Positions 1-8,955 are shown, counted from the first letter of the stretch. The stretch: DNA of 64,000 nucleotides from Flavobacterium sp. NG2 (GCF_034119845.1 NZ_CP139420.1:3412001-3476000); one strand, 5' to 3'. A program made the numbers and translations. Notes: a model not told the origin generated them from the sequence alone.

Positions 1-1003
1 ACCCTCCTGAAACATAATACTTTACAGCTTTTGTCCCACCAGATGCACTTAATTGGATATTTTTAAAATCACCAGTTCTTAAGAATTCATCTTGATAATT
101 CGTAGGACCATCACCTAAAATATTTTCAATAAAATAAGCTGCTCTTCTTACAGTACTTGCTTGTGCTGTAGTTCCCAATGCAGTAAAACCTTCATCTCTT
201 CTTATTTGGTCATTTATTACACCTTGATGAACATAATCAGTTATTGACATAATATCCCATTTCTTGTAAGGAGTCTTGATACCACTAGAATAAGTGAAAC
301 TGAATTTAGTTTTTGACTCACTACCTGATTTAGTAGTAACCAAAATAACCCCATTAGCACCTCTAGAACCATAAATAGAAGCAGAAGCCGCATCTTTAAG
401 TACTGTTACATCTTTTACATCATTCATATTCAAAGATGATAATCCATCCTGAATTGGTTGACCATCCACAACAACTAAAGGTTGTGCGTTTGCATTAATA
501 GATGCAATACCTCTAATTTGAATTGTAGGATCAGCTCCTGCCTCAGTAGAAGTATTTTGTACTTGAACACCAGCAATTTTACCTTGCAAAGCTTGATCAA
601 TTCTAGAAACTGGTAAGTCATTTAAAATTTCAGTCTTAAAAGTTGCAACTGATCCAGTAACATTTTCCTTTTTCATAGAACCATACCCTACTACAACAAC
701 TTCGTTTAGTTGATTATTAGCCTCAACCAAAGTAACATTAATTGTCGTCATCTTACCTACAGTAATGTTCTTTGTAGCAAAACCTAAATAAGAAAAATTA
801 ATAACCGACTTAGCATCATTTGCCATAATGACATACTTCCCATCTAAATCCGTTACTGTACTCCTACCATTAGTGGTTACCGTTACACCTGGTATAGTTA
901 GCCCATTATTATCAACTACTTTTCCTGAAATTTTAATTTGTCCAGTTTGAGCATTAATAATTGATGAAAAAACTAAAAGAAACATTAAAATTGTTTTTTT
1001 CAT
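1..1003 (-). CDS. SusC/RagA-family TonB-dependent receptor, N-terminal part (cut by window edge)
   Basis: Reading leftward from the ATG at 1003, the frame stays open to base 1 (about 334 codons). It begins with a signal peptide (MKKTILMFLLVFSSIINAQ), then a carboxypeptidase-like beta-sandwich domain (about residues 26-105), the ELNEVVVVGYG-like TonB contact segment (seen as QLNEVVVVGYG), and a plug domain with an SIYGSRGANGVILVTTK motif. These are the hallmarks of SusC/RagA outer-membrane transporters, which import glycans or peptides together with a SusD lipoprotein. The barrel and any susD lie outside the window, so the substrate is unknown. The 500-base upstream region carries two copies of a TGGT..ACCA palindrome that may be operators. 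Confidence 0.93.
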   Translation of the reverse strand, partial: MKKTILMFLLVFSSIINAQTGQIKISGKVVDNNGLTIPGVTVTTNGRSTVTDLDGKYVIMANDAKSVINFSYLGFATKNITVGKMTTINVTLVEANNQLNEVVVVGYGSMKKENVTGSVATFKTEILNDLPVSRIDQALQGKIAGVQVQNTSTEAGADPTIQIRGIASINANAQPLVVVDGQPIQDGLSSLNMNDVKDVTVLKDAASASIYGSRGANGVILVTTKSGSESKTKFSFTYSSGIKTPYKKWDIMSITDYVHQGVINDQIRRDEGFTALGTTAQASTVRRAAYFIENILGDGPTNYQDEFLRTGDFKNIQLSASGGTKAVKYYVSGG

Positions 1004-1126
1004 AATTTAATCCATTTGTTTAGTTATTTTTTTTTGAAAGATTTACAATAGCCTTTCCACTATTTACTATATCGATTGAAACTATTAAAAAAACTTTTTA
1101 CTTTTAGAAAAAACCATTTTAAACAA

Positions 1127-1146
1127 CCAATGTGGTTAACCAATCA
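1127..1146. promoter_or_regulatory. Putative operator 1 upstream of the susC-like gene
   Basis: CCAATGTGGTTAACCAATCA contains the perfect palindrome TGGTTAACCA. A closely matching 20-mer sits at 1401-1420 (16 of 20 identical), including the CCAAT lead-in. The core resembles TGGTnnnACCA-type sites bound by FadR/UxuR-subfamily GntR regulators. That assignment is inference; no regulator gene is adjacent within the window. Confidence 0.5.
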
Positions 1147-1400
1147 ACAAGACAAACTTAATTTTTTTTCAACCAAAAAAAAAGTTAAAAATCATAAAAA
1201 ATAAAAAAATCAAAATAAAAACGCTTTCATTTTGTTTAGACCGAAATCATTGAGAATAATCAACAAAAAACAGTCATCTACAGAAAATATAACAAAATAT
1301 TAAGTTAAAATTAAGGTTGGAAAAAGAGAAAAAAACGATTAAAAATCAGAATAGTACTACTGTTTTAATTGTAGGAAATATAGAAAACGGCTGAAATAAC

Positions 1401-1420
1401 CCAATCTGGTAAACCAGTTA
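1401..1420. promoter_or_regulatory. Putative operator 2 upstream of the susC-like gene
   Basis: CCAATCTGGTAAACCAGTTA contains the 12-bp inverted repeat CTGGTAAACCAG and matches the site at 1127-1146. The two sites lie 274 bp apart in the same intergenic region, which would allow DNA looping or independent promoter control. No clear TAnnTTTG promoter was recognised between them. The rest of 1004-1508 is very AT-rich and shows no gene. Confidence 0.5.
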
Positions 1421-1508
1421 AAAAAAACAATAATTAGAAAGACTAAAATATAGGAATACAAACCTTACTATTCATATCCATAGAACGTTATAGCTAACGA
1501 TTCAGCAC

Positions 1509-1544
1509 AAAAAAAACCTTCTTAATTTTTACATCAAGAAGGTT
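1509..1544 (-). terminator. Rho-independent terminator of the aldehyde dehydrogenase gene
   Basis: On the minus strand a 9-bp stem (AACCTTCTT / AAGAAGGTT, arms at 1536-1544 and 1515-1523) is followed by a run of eight U residues. It lies 23 bp past the dehydrogenase stop codon. Confidence 0.85.
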
Positions 1545-1566
1545 TAATAAAATTAAAAGAAATATA

Positions 1567-3147
1567 TTATAAAATATAATCTGTATTAATAAAGTTAGAT
1601 TCTTTACTACTCAACAATTCTTGCAGAATGGCATTGTTATATTCATTATCCTTAGAAGCCACAAAAGTTCTAATAGAAAATGAACGCAAAGCATCATGAA
1701 TACTCAATGTTCCTACTGCAGAATCTTTACGTCCTGTGAAAGGAAACACATCAGGTCCTCTTTGACAAGAGCTATTCAAGTTTACTCTACTCACTAAATT
1801 GACTAATGAGTCAATTAGCGGAGCTATTGTTTTTACATTTTTACCAAATAAACTTACTTGTTGTCCATAATTAGATTCGGCCATATCTTTCAATGGTTCT
1901 TGAATATCTTTAAAAGTCAAAATAGGCACGACTGGTCCAAATTGTTCTTCTTGGTATACTCTCATTTCCTTGTTGATAGGAAACAAAACTGCAGGGAAAA
2001 TATAATTATCAGAATGTTGACCACCTTTGGCATTAATTATTTTTGCTCCTTTAGATGTTGCATCATCAATCAATTCTTGAATATAAGCTGGTTTTTCTTT
2101 TTCAGGTAGCGGCGTTAACGACACTCCTTTCTCCCAAGGATTACCAAAAACCAAACTATCTACTTTGTCAGAAAAACGCTTGTTGAATTCGGCTGCAATA
2201 GATTCGTGTACATATAATACTTTCAAAGCAGTACAACGTTGTCCATTAAATGACAATGTTCCTGCAATACATTCGTTAATTGCTAAATCCAAATCAGCTT
2301 CTGGAAGAATAATGGCTGGATTTTTTGCTTCTAATCCTAATACCAAACGCAAACGGTTTTTATTAGGGTGTTGGTCTTGTAAAGCAATCGCTGATTTACT
2401 GTTTCCAATCAAAGCCAAAATATCAACTTTTCCTGATTTCATTACTGGCGAAGCTACTTCTCTACCTCTACCATATAATATATTGATAACACCTTTTGGA
2501 AAACTACTTCTAAAAGCTTCTAATAAAGGAGATATTAAGAGTACCCCATGTTTAGCAGGCTTGAAAATTACAGGGTTCCCCATAATGATTGCTGGAATCA
2601 ATAATGAGAAAGTTTCATTTAAAGGGTAGTTGTACGGTCCAAGACACAATACTACTCCCAATGGACTTCTACGTACCATTGCATTTACACCTTGTACTTT
2701 TGAGAAATGAGCACTACGTGCATTCAATTCTTTATAACTCTCTATCGTATCGTAAATGTATTCTACTGTTCTGTCAAATTCTTTTTCAGAATCGCCTAAT
2801 GACTTACCAATTTCCCACATCAATAATTTAACAACCTCTGCACGAGTTTCTTTCATCTGTTTGACAAAATTCTCCATGCATTTAATACGATCTACCACTT
2901 TCATAGTAGGCCATAATCCTTGTCCATTATCAAATGCAGCAGACGCTGCTTCAACAGCTTCTAATGCTTCTTTTTCTCCCATAAATGGAATAGAACCTAA
3001 AATTGTAGGTGCGTATTCTTCAGTCGAAGAAATTGTAGAAAAAACAGGAGTGGTCTCTCCCGTCCATTTTTTTAATTCTCCGTTTATTAAATAAGTATCT
3101 TGATTTAAGATCTCTTTTATTTGAAATTCTTCAGGTATTGTGTTCAT
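1567..3147 (-). CDS. gapN: NADP-dependent glyceraldehyde-3-phosphate dehydrogenase-like aldehyde dehydrogenase
   Basis: A 526-residue ALDH-superfamily enzyme. The catalytic cysteine is Cys305 in [10 protein letters not shown], and the C-terminal [18 protein letters not shown] segment resembles the non-phosphorylating GAPDH (ALDH11/GapN) branch. That branch oxidises glyceraldehyde 3-phosphate directly to 3-phosphoglycerate with NADP, yielding NADPH without ATP. One oddity: the usual ELGGK general-base motif reads GLEAK (residues 271-275), so the only acidic residue there, Glu273, is two positions later than usual. It is a single gene with its own terminator. Substrate is inferred from family resemblance; another aldehyde remains possible. 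Confidence 0.8.
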   Translation of the reverse strand: MNTIPEEFQIKEILNQDTYLINGELKKWTGETTPVFSTISSTEEYAPTILGSIPFMGEKEALEAVEAASAAFDNGQGLWPTMKVVDRIKCMENFVKQMKETRAEVVKLLMWEIGKSLGDSEKEFDRTVEYIYDTIESYKELNARSAHFSKVQGVNAMVRRSPLGVVLCLGPYNYPLNETFSLLIPAIIMGNPVIFKPAKHGVLLISPLLEAFRSSFPKGVINILYGRGREVASPVMKSGKVDILALIGNSKSAIALQDQHPNKNRLRLVLGLEAKNPAIILPEADLDLAINECIAGTLSFNGQRCTALKVLYVHESIAAEFNKRFSDKVDSLVFGNPWEKGVSLTPLPEKEKPAYIQELIDDATSKGAKIINAKGGQHSDNYIFPAVLFPINKEMRVYQEEQFGPVVPILTFKDIQEPLKDMAESNYGQQVSLFGKNVKTIAPLIDSLVNLVSRVNLNSSCQRGPDVFPFTGRKDSAVGTLSIHDALRSFSIRTFVASKDNEYNNAILQELLSSKESNFINTDYIL

Positions 3148-3174
3148 GTTTTTTTTGTAGTTATATTAGAAATT

Positions 3175-3203
3175 AAAAAAAGAGGTAAAACCCTCTTTTT
3201 TTT
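3175..3203 (-). terminator. Terminator after the rhodanese gene (symmetrical)
   Basis: AGAGG (3181-3185) pairs with CCTCT (3192-3196) across a 6-base loop. The stem is flanked by an A-run on one side and a T-run on the other, so it can work on either strand. The leftward rhodanese gene ends at 3209, just upstream. Confidence 0.8.
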
Positions 3204-3208
3204 ATGCT

Positions 3209-3520
3209 TTATGGTGAAACAATTTCGCCATCCCAACCAAGGATTCCTCCTTCGAGATTATAGGCGTATTCAAATCCCATTTCATTCATAATCTCACAGG
3301 CTTTACCACTTCTTGCCCCAGAACGACAATACACATAGTATTTTTTATTTTTATCCAAAGCTTCAAGCTCCGAAATAAACTCTTGACCTTTATGAATATC
3401 GATATTTATTGCCTCTGGAATAATACCGTCATTATATTCATCCTCAGTTCTAACGTCTAGAATAACAACGTTCTCATCAGCTTCTAGCTGAGCAACCCAT
3501 TCCTCTTGTGATAAATTCAT
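3209..3520 (-). CDS. Single-domain rhodanese (sulfurtransferase)
   Basis: A 103-residue protein that is essentially one rhodanese domain. It has the N-terminal VVILDVRTEDEY motif and the active-site loop CRSGAR with catalytic Cys65. Such GlpE/PspE-like proteins carry persulfide sulfur on the cysteine and pass it to thiols or cyanide. No signal peptide is visible, so it is probably cytoplasmic. It sits next to a Crp/Fnr regulator and a TauE exporter, with an MBL-rhodanese enzyme and thioredoxin a few kilobases on, suggesting a sulfide or persulfide handling neighbourhood. Confidence 0.9.
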   Translation of the reverse strand: MNLSQEEWVAQLEADENVVILDVRTEDEYNDGIIPEAINIDIHKGQEFISELEALDKNKKYYVYCRSGARSGKACEIMNEMGFEYAYNLEGGILGWDGEIVSP

Positions 3521-3843
3521 AATTTGTTATTTTTTTAGTAAAAATACAACGTTTTTACAATATAAAAAAGGCTCAATTTATGAATTTATCAATTACGAAA
3601 ACGTATTAGTTGACACAAGTGACAGATTTACAACAACTTAGATTATTGCACAAAGTTTTAAAAAAAAGTCAAAAAACCAACATAGAATAGGATAATATTG
3701 ATTCATAAAATAATAAAATAGACTAGTTTATTTTACAATTTTAAGTTAAACCTACAGGCATAGCTAAGATTTTCTCTATTTTTACAATAATTATCCTCAG
3801 AATGATTTCAAAATTTGAAATCAACTACTAAATATTATTTCGC
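3521..3843. other. Intergenic region between divergent rhodanese and Crp/Fnr genes
   Basis: 323 AT-rich bases between divergent genes. A weak -7-like element, TATTTTTA (3777-3784), precedes the Crp/Fnr gene. No clear Fnr-type palindrome, hairpin or small gene was seen. Confidence 0.4.
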
Positions 3844-4482
3844 ATGCAAAACAGTATAGAACAAATCTTTCCCTCATTTTCTAAAGAATTAATTGCTGAT
3901 GTTGAAAGCAATGCTAGTTTTAAAAATGTTGAAGCAGGCGAAGTCATCATGAGAACGGGACAATACATCAAGAACACTGTTTTGATAACCCAAGGTAAAA
4001 TCAAAATTTATCGCGAAGGAGAAAATGGAGGCGAATTTTTCATGTATTATCTACAACCTGGACAAGCTTGTGCCATTTCGATGATTTGTGCAACCAAAAA
4101 CGAAAAAAGCCAAATCATGGCTAAAGTAGTTGAAGATGCCGAACTTTTAATCGTTCCGCTATCATTGATGGACAAATGGATGATGGAACATCGCTCTTGG
4201 TACGAATTTGTAATTGAGACTTATCGCAGTCGTTTTGAAGAAGTATTAGAGGTTGTTGATAGCATTGCTTTTAGAGCTATGGACGAGCGCTTAGAGTTTT
4301 ATTTAAAACGGCATCGTGACGCTTGTGGTTGCAATCTATTAAAACTTTCTCATCAAGAAATTGGAACCGAATTAAATACCTCAAGAGAAGTTATTTCGCG
4401 ATTACTCAAAAAAATGGAACAACGTGGATTGGTCAAACTTCACCGCAACAATATTGAACTTTTGGATTTAAAAATAGTCTAG
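3844..4482 (+). CDS. Crp/Fnr-family transcriptional regulator
   Basis: 212 residues. The N-terminal half is a cyclic-nucleotide-binding-like jelly roll (about residues 10-125) and the C-terminal half a winged helix with the recognition region LSHQEIGTELNTSREVISRL (about 162-181). There is no N-terminal Fnr-type cysteine cluster. Internal cysteines occur in CAISMIC (about residues 78-84) and in the DACGCN segment before the HTH, so the ligand cannot be stated; redox or sulfur sensing is only a guess. A TauE exporter gene starts 61 bp downstream on the same strand and is a likely target or operon partner. Confidence 0.88.
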   Translation: MQNSIEQIFPSFSKELIADVESNASFKNVEAGEVIMRTGQYIKNTVLITQGKIKIYREGENGGEFFMYYLQPGQACAISMICATKNEKSQIMAKVVEDAELLIVPLSLMDKWMMEHRSWYEFVIETYRSRFEEVLEVVDSIAFRAMDERLEFYLKRHRDACGCNLLKLSHQEIGTELNTSREVISRLLKKMEQRGLVKLHRNNIELLDLKIV

Positions 4483-4542
4483 TGTGATAAAAGTTACTGT
4501 GAGAACATAATAATCGCCCAACCTTTGTAAAAAAATTTACAG

Positions 4543-5328
4543 ATGGAATATTTGGGTTATTTTGCTTCGATTATTATAGGGCTTTCATTAGGTTTGATTG
4601 GCGGTGGTGGTTCAATACTGACTATTCCTATATTAGTCTATTTATTCAAAGTCGATCCTGAATTAGCAACCAGTTATTCCTTATTTATTGTAGGTTTAAC
4701 AGCAATATCCGGCGGTTATAGTCATTATAAATTAGGTAACCTCAATCTAAAGTCTGCATTTTATTTTGCTATCCCTTCGATTATTTCAATATTGATTATT
4801 CGAGAAGTTATTTTTCCGCAGATTGCTTCTACCCTCTTCACCATTGCTTCTTATGCTGTTTCAAAGGATTTACTAATCATGATTGTCTTTGCTATATTAA
4901 TGATTAGCGCTGCTTTATCAATGATAAAAGATAGAGAGATAACCGTTATAAACCCTAAAACAAATTATAAACAACTTGCTTTTATTGGATTCCTAGTTGG
5001 AATCGTGACTGGATTTTTGGGAGCTGGAGGAGGTTTTTTAATAATTCCTGCTTTATTATTTTTTGCTAATTTACCCATGAAAGAAGCTGTAGGAACATCT
5101 CTACTAATTATTTTTATCAATTCGGCTATCGGATTTGCAGGTGATTTATACATCGGTACGGTTATCGATTACAAACTTTTGTTGTTGATATCAGGGATGG
5201 CTTTTATAGGAATGCTGTTGGGAATCCAACTTTCTAAAAAAATTGATGGTGACAAACTCAAACCTATTTTTGGATGGTTTGTTTTGGTAATGGGGATTTA
5301 CATTATTACTAAGGAAGTGTTTTTTTGA
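4543..5328 (+). CDS. TauE/SafE-family membrane exporter
   Basis: 261 residues, almost entirely hydrophobic, with about eight membrane segments in two repeated halves. Each half begins with a glycine-rich motif, GLIGGGGSILTIP near residue 18 and GFLGAGGGFLIIPAL near residue 159. This is the TauE/SafE (DUF81) family, which exports sulfite, sulfoacetate and related anions. The neighbouring rhodanese, Crp/Fnr regulator and persulfide enzyme favour export of sulfite or thiosulfate, but the substrate is inferred from context. Confidence 0.9.
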   Translation: MEYLGYFASIIIGLSLGLIGGGGSILTIPILVYLFKVDPELATSYSLFIVGLTAISGGYSHYKLGNLNLKSAFYFAIPSIISILIIREVIFPQIASTLFTIASYAVSKDLLIMIVFAILMISAALSMIKDREITVINPKTNYKQLAFIGFLVGIVTGFLGAGGGFLIIPALLFFANLPMKEAVGTSLLIIFINSAIGFAGDLYIGTVIDYKLLLLISGMAFIGMLLGIQLSKKIDGDKLKPIFGWFVLVMGIYIITKEVFF

Positions 5329-5339
5329 TAAGTACTTTA

Positions 5340-5640
5340 AACACTCTTTAAACACTAAGGACACAAAGGCTACACTAAGAACACAAGTTTTTTTACCGCT
5401 AAGGCGCAAAGGCACTAAGAAAAACTAAAAAAAAAGAGATAAGCACTAAGACACACTAAGAGCACTAGTTTTTTTTTAACCGCTAAGGCGCAAAGGCACG
5501 AAGAGAAACTAAAAAATGAGACTAAACACACTAAAGGAACATAGACCACACTAAGAACACAAGTTTTTTTTACCGCTAAGACACAAAGGCACGAAGAAAA
5601 ACTAAAAAAAGAGACTAATGAGCACAAAGATTACAGTGAG
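5340..5640. repeat. Three imperfect tandem repeats of about 84-90 bp
   Basis: The segment ACCGCTAAGRCRCAAAGGCAC recurs at about 5395, 5479 and 5569. Each copy is preceded by a poly-T tract and a CACTAAGAACACAAG-like stretch and followed by AAGAAAAACTAAAAA. The copies differ by scattered substitutions. Open frames across the array simply reflect the repeat and are not credible genes. The array directly follows the TauE gene. Confidence 0.8.
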
Positions 5641-5731
5641 AACACTACGTTTATTTTAAACATCAAGCTCTAACTCATTTTAAAAAATTAATATAAAAAA
5701 TACATACCACGCAAATTTTTCCTTTGAAAAG

Positions 5732-5767
5732 AAATCCCTTTCGTTATTAATTAATGAAAGGGATTTT
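5732..5767. terminator. Hairpin with T-run, terminator-like
   Basis: AAATCCCTTTC and GAAAGGGATTTT form an 11-bp stem around a 13-base AT loop, followed on the plus strand by a T-rich tract. It lies in the 580-base gap between the TauE gene and a small membrane-protein gene and could end transcription through the tandem repeats. Confidence 0.6.
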
Positions 5768-5909
5768 GATTTTCACTTTTATAACAGAAACCCTTTTATT
5801 TCATAATCAAACTAGCATGGTAATTACACTAATATTATTACTAATGATATAACACATACTGTAAGCAAGATAAGTACATTTGATTATTAACTAACTTAAT
5901 AGCAACATC

Positions 5910-6104
5910 ATGAATCTTAAAAGAATATTTGGAGCCATACTTACAGTACTTGGCATTATTGGACTTATTTATACCGCCTTCGTCTTTAGTGATACAGTTG
6001 GCAATAATCAAGATGTGAAATCAATGATTATATTTGGAATACTTGGAGTGGTATTTTTTAGTTCAGGAATAAGTTTAGTTCGCACTACTAAAGATGAATC
6101 ATAG
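5910..6104 (+). CDS. Small two-helix membrane protein, unknown function
   Basis: 64 residues: a short basic N-terminus (MNLKR), a first hydrophobic helix (about 7-27), a polar loop and a second helix (about 39-58), then a charged tail. The low-complexity hydrophobic pattern with clean ends, and a start codon after an AT-rich leader, argue for a real small membrane protein. Function cannot be assigned. It converges with cydB, separated by a palindromic dispersed element. Confidence 0.6.
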   Translation: MNLKRIFGAILTVLGIIGLIYTAFVFSDTVGNNQDVKSMIIFGILGVVFFSSGISLVRTTKDES

Positions 6105-6130
6105 TAACCAAAATCATCCTCTATACCCCC

Positions 6131-6199
6131 GATAGTAGCGGAAATCCTTGTGGCGGCGGGCATTTATGCCGCCACAAGATTTGAGCGTATAGCGGGAGC
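6131..6199 (+). repeat. Palindromic dispersed element, copy A
   Basis: A central 11-bp stem (CTTGTGGCGGC at 6147-6157, GCCGCCACAAG at 6168-6178) is flanked on the left by GATAGTAGCGGAAATC and on the right by ATTTGAGCGTATAGCG. The same flanks occur at 24902-24976, 46476-46545 and 63690-63755, the last with nearly the same stem. It lies between the convergent ends of the small membrane-protein gene and cydB, where it may stop transcription. Confidence 0.8.
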
Positions 6200-6239
6200 G
6201 ATGTTTCCTAAAAAACCGAATGTTGTGGTCCTAAAAAAA

Positions 6240-7316
6240 TTAATGTTCGCCGTAGCCTACATCATCCATTTTTCCACTGAATACTTTGTACTGAATGATA
6301 AAGTAACCGATAACCAAAATCAAAGCTACTGGAAACCAATAAAGTCCTGTACTTAGCGCATAAGCATCGTTAGCTACGTTGTAAATTGTCAAAGATGGAT
6401 TCACTTTATTAGTTGAAGGCAATACATCTGGAAAAATGGAAGCGGTGGTAGAAGCGAATCCGCCTACAAGGAAAAGTGTTGAATACAAGAAACCTTGCCC
6501 CTCTTTTTTGAAAGTTCTTACCTTGAACAAACCAAAAATACCCGTAAATGTAATTATAGGAAAAATGAATAACAGTGGATATTCTATATAATTATGAAAA
6601 GGTTCTGCTTCGATTTGGTTCCAAACTGCCAATGAAACGAAGACCAAACCTAGCAACACAAAATTCATTTTATAAACAACCTCTTTTAATTTTGCATTCA
6701 AATCCGAATTGGTTTTATATATAATCCAATTGGCTCCGTGCATCATCAAGGCGACAACACTTACAATACCTAAAAATAAAGTAAACCAATCAATAATTCC
6801 TAATTGTGTTGCTTGTGGACTAAAGCTTGAATTCCACAACGGCAAAAAGAAATAATGCGGTTCTTGTGTAGAAACTCCATTTTCGACCATTCCTAAGTTT
6901 ACCCCTCTTACTACATTTCCTAAAGCTACTCCAAAAAACAAAGCAAGTAACAAACTTGCAATTCCGAAGGCTTTGTCCCAAACGGCTTCCCACATATGGT
7001 TGTGAAACTGACCTCTTAACTCTAATCCAACGGCTCTAAAGATAAGCAACCATAAAATCATAATCAACGGCAGGTAAAACCCACTAAACGAAGCGGCATA
7101 CAAGGTAGGAAAGGCAAAAAAGAGTATTCCTCCTGCAGCGATTAACCAAACCTCATTTGCATCCCAAAAAGGCCCTATGGCATTGGTGATGGCTTTTTTA
7201 TCTTTCTCCGTTTTGGCAAAAAACAAATGAATGATACCTGCTCCAAAATCATACCCATCCAAAACCAAATAGGTTGCTAAAATTCCAATTAAAACGATAT
7301 ACCAAAAAAATTCCAT
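6240..7316 (-). CDS. cydB: Cytochrome bd ubiquinol oxidase subunit II
   Basis: 358 residues with about eight to nine membrane helices. The N-terminal GYDFGAGIIHLF and FWDANEVWLIAAGGILFFAFP segments are typical of CydB. It pairs with CydA, encoded 6 bp upstream, to form the quinol-oxidising, oxygen-reducing bd oxidase of the inner membrane. bd oxidases keep working in the presence of sulfide and NO, which fits the sulfur genes on both sides. Confidence 0.95.
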   Translation of the reverse strand: MEFFWYIVLIGILATYLVLDGYDFGAGIIHLFFAKTEKDKKAITNAIGPFWDANEVWLIAAGGILFFAFPTLYAASFSGFYLPLIMILWLLIFRAVGLELRGQFHNHMWEAVWDKAFGIASLLLALFFGVALGNVVRGVNLGMVENGVSTQEPHYFFLPLWNSSFSPQATQLGIIDWFTLFLGIVSVVALMMHGANWIIYKTNSDLNAKLKEVVYKMNFVLLGLVFVSLAVWNQIEAEPFHNYIEYPLLFIFPIITFTGIFGLFKVRTFKKEGQGFLYSTLFLVGGFASTTASIFPDVLPSTNKVNPSLTIYNVANDAYALSTGLYWFPVALILVIGYFIIQYKVFSGKMDDVGYGEH

Positions 7317-7322
7317 ATACTA

Positions 7323-8651
7323 TTATTTTACTGGCTCTGGCCCATTATTAATAATTTTCCCTACCAAAAGAGCAAATAACATCCCTAGCAATGCATATAG
7401 CCCAACAAATCCCATCAAGGTAAACAAGGTGTTTCCTGAAGAAACCGTTGGCGAAGCTCCATCAGCGGTACGTAATAAATCATATACCAACCACGGTTGT
7501 CTTCCTAACTCGGCCGTGTACCAACCGGTAATATTAGCAATGTATGGAAAAGGCATCATGAACATAATTCCCCATAAAATCCACTTGGTTTGAAAAAGTT
7601 TTTCACGCGACAATTGGAAAGCTGCTAATACCATCAAACCAATAAATACAGTTCCTAATCCTACCATGATGTGATAGGCATAATACAACCCTGAAATATT
7701 TGTAGGATGAGTGTTTTCTTCAAATTGGTCCAATCCTTTTACCTCAGTATCCCAGTTTCCATAGGTTAAAAAACTTAAAATATTAGGCACAGCGATTTTA
7801 TTATCTAATTTTTTGTCTTTTACATCGGGTTGTCCTATTAGGACGATTTCGGCACCTTTTTTCTCCGTATGAAAGATTCCTTCCATAGCGGCAAAGGTTA
7901 CTGGCTGGTGTTTCACTACATTTTTAGCTAATAAATCTCCTGTAGGTACAGCCACAATGATACTCGAAATCAATCCAAAAACGACTCCTGTTTTCAGGAA
8001 TAATTTACCATATGAAACATTGCGATTCCCTAAAATATAGAAGGCTCCAATTCCTGCTACTACAAATGAACTCGTCACCATTGAAGCAGCTTGATTATGT
8101 AAAAAAGAAGGCCATAACCACACATTAGTAAACAACGAACTAAAGTTAGTTAGCACAAATTTACCATTCTCTAACACCTCATAACCAACGGGATGTTGCA
8201 TCCAAGAATGGGTAGCAATTATCAAAAATCCACTTGCCCATGAACCCAAACAAATCAACAAACCTGTGACAAAATGCCAGCGATGCCCTAAAATTTTCTC
8301 ACCAAAGAGAAACATTCCTAAAAAGGATGATTCAAGAAAAAAGGAGAACATTCCTTCCATTGCAAGGGTTTGCCCTATGATTCCGCCTGTGAGCTCCGAG
8401 AATTTAGCCCAATTGGTTCCAAATTGAAATTCCATGGGGATTCCTGTAACCACACCCATCGCAAAATTGAGTGCAAAAATACGCATCCAAAAATGAGTGG
8501 CTTTGTTGTAATGTGGGTCATTCGTTTTTAAGAATTTCCATTTGAAGTAAACAATGATTAACGAAAGTCCCATTGTTAATTGCGGAAAGAGATAATGAAA
8601 AGTAATGGTAAATGCGAACTGCATTCGGTCATAAAAGAGCATTTCTTCCAT
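7323..8651 (-). CDS. cydA: Cytochrome bd ubiquinol oxidase subunit I
   Basis: 442 residues from the chosen ATG at 8651. The early RMQFAFTITFHYLFPQLTMG motif carries a haem-ligand histidine, and the GWYTAELGRQPWLVYDLLRT motif near the C-terminus is conserved in CydA. The frame stays open upstream to 8834, but that extension runs into an AT-rich dispersed repeat and is not CydA-like, so the later start is preferred (MLFYDR at 8642 is also possible). The quinol-binding Q-loop appears short. cydB follows 6 bp downstream. Confidence 0.95.
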   Translation of the reverse strand: MEEMLFYDRMQFAFTITFHYLFPQLTMGLSLIIVYFKWKFLKTNDPHYNKATHFWMRIFALNFAMGVVTGIPMEFQFGTNWAKFSELTGGIIGQTLAMEGMFSFFLESSFLGMFLFGEKILGHRWHFVTGLLICLGSWASGFLIIATHSWMQHPVGYEVLENGKFVLTNFSSLFTNVWLWPSFLHNQAASMVTSSFVVAGIGAFYILGNRNVSYGKLFLKTGVVFGLISSIIVAVPTGDLLAKNVVKHQPVTFAAMEGIFHTEKKGAEIVLIGQPDVKDKKLDNKIAVPNILSFLTYGNWDTEVKGLDQFEENTHPTNISGLYYAYHIMVGLGTVFIGLMVLAAFQLSREKLFQTKWILWGIMFMMPFPYIANITGWYTAELGRQPWLVYDLLRTADGASPTVSSGNTLFTLMGFVGLYALLGMLFALLVGKIINNGPEPVK

Positions 8652-8821
8652 AAGAAGTTTTTTTTTGTGCAAATTTAACCAAAACAGACCATAAAACGGG
8701 TACAAAAAACATATAAAAACAGGCTTTTTATTGGTCAAAAAAACAAGTTTATTTTTGTCATAAATTAGAAGAAAACAGATATGAAAATTTGATAAAGAAT
8801 GACTGTTTATTAGCGCATAAG

Positions 8822-8955
8822 TTTTTAAACACATAGGAACATAGAAAAAAAGAAAAGATAGATCAATTTATTGATTCACATAGCTATGTGTTACCTCTGA
8901 AAGTAAAACGTCTTTTTTTAAGATTACAAAATCTATGTTTCTATGTGTTTAAAAA
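8822..8955. repeat. MITE-like element with long terminal inverted repeats
   Basis: A 24-bp terminal inverted repeat with one central mismatch (8822-8845 against 8932-8955) encloses about 86 bp. Inside are two further perfect palindromes: ATCAATTTATTGAT (8862-8875) and CACATAGCTATGTG (starting at 8877). A shorter related piece with TTTTAAACACATAGA occurs at about 18183. The element lies in the 457-base divergent gap between cydA and the MBL-rhodanese gene. No coding capacity. Confidence 0.7.

Noticed and set aside
5415..5627. 70-codon minus-strand frame across the tandem repeats
   Set aside because: Its protein repeats the same phrase because the DNA repeats; it has no start-site support or family likeness.
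6150..6356. 68-codon frame over the palindromic element and the cydB end
   Set aside because: It overlaps cydB on the other strand and the repeat; no independent support.
8652..8834. N-terminal extension of cydA by 61 codons
   Set aside because: The extension covers the AT-rich leader and the edge of a dispersed element and lacks CydA similarity; the ATG at 8651 gives a normal CydA.
8862..8875. ATCAATTTATTGAT as a Crp/Fnr operator for cydA
   Set aside because: The Fnr half-sites are in the reverse order (Fnr is TTGAT..ATCAA) and the palindrome belongs to the repeat element at 8822-8955, so its position is better explained by insertion.
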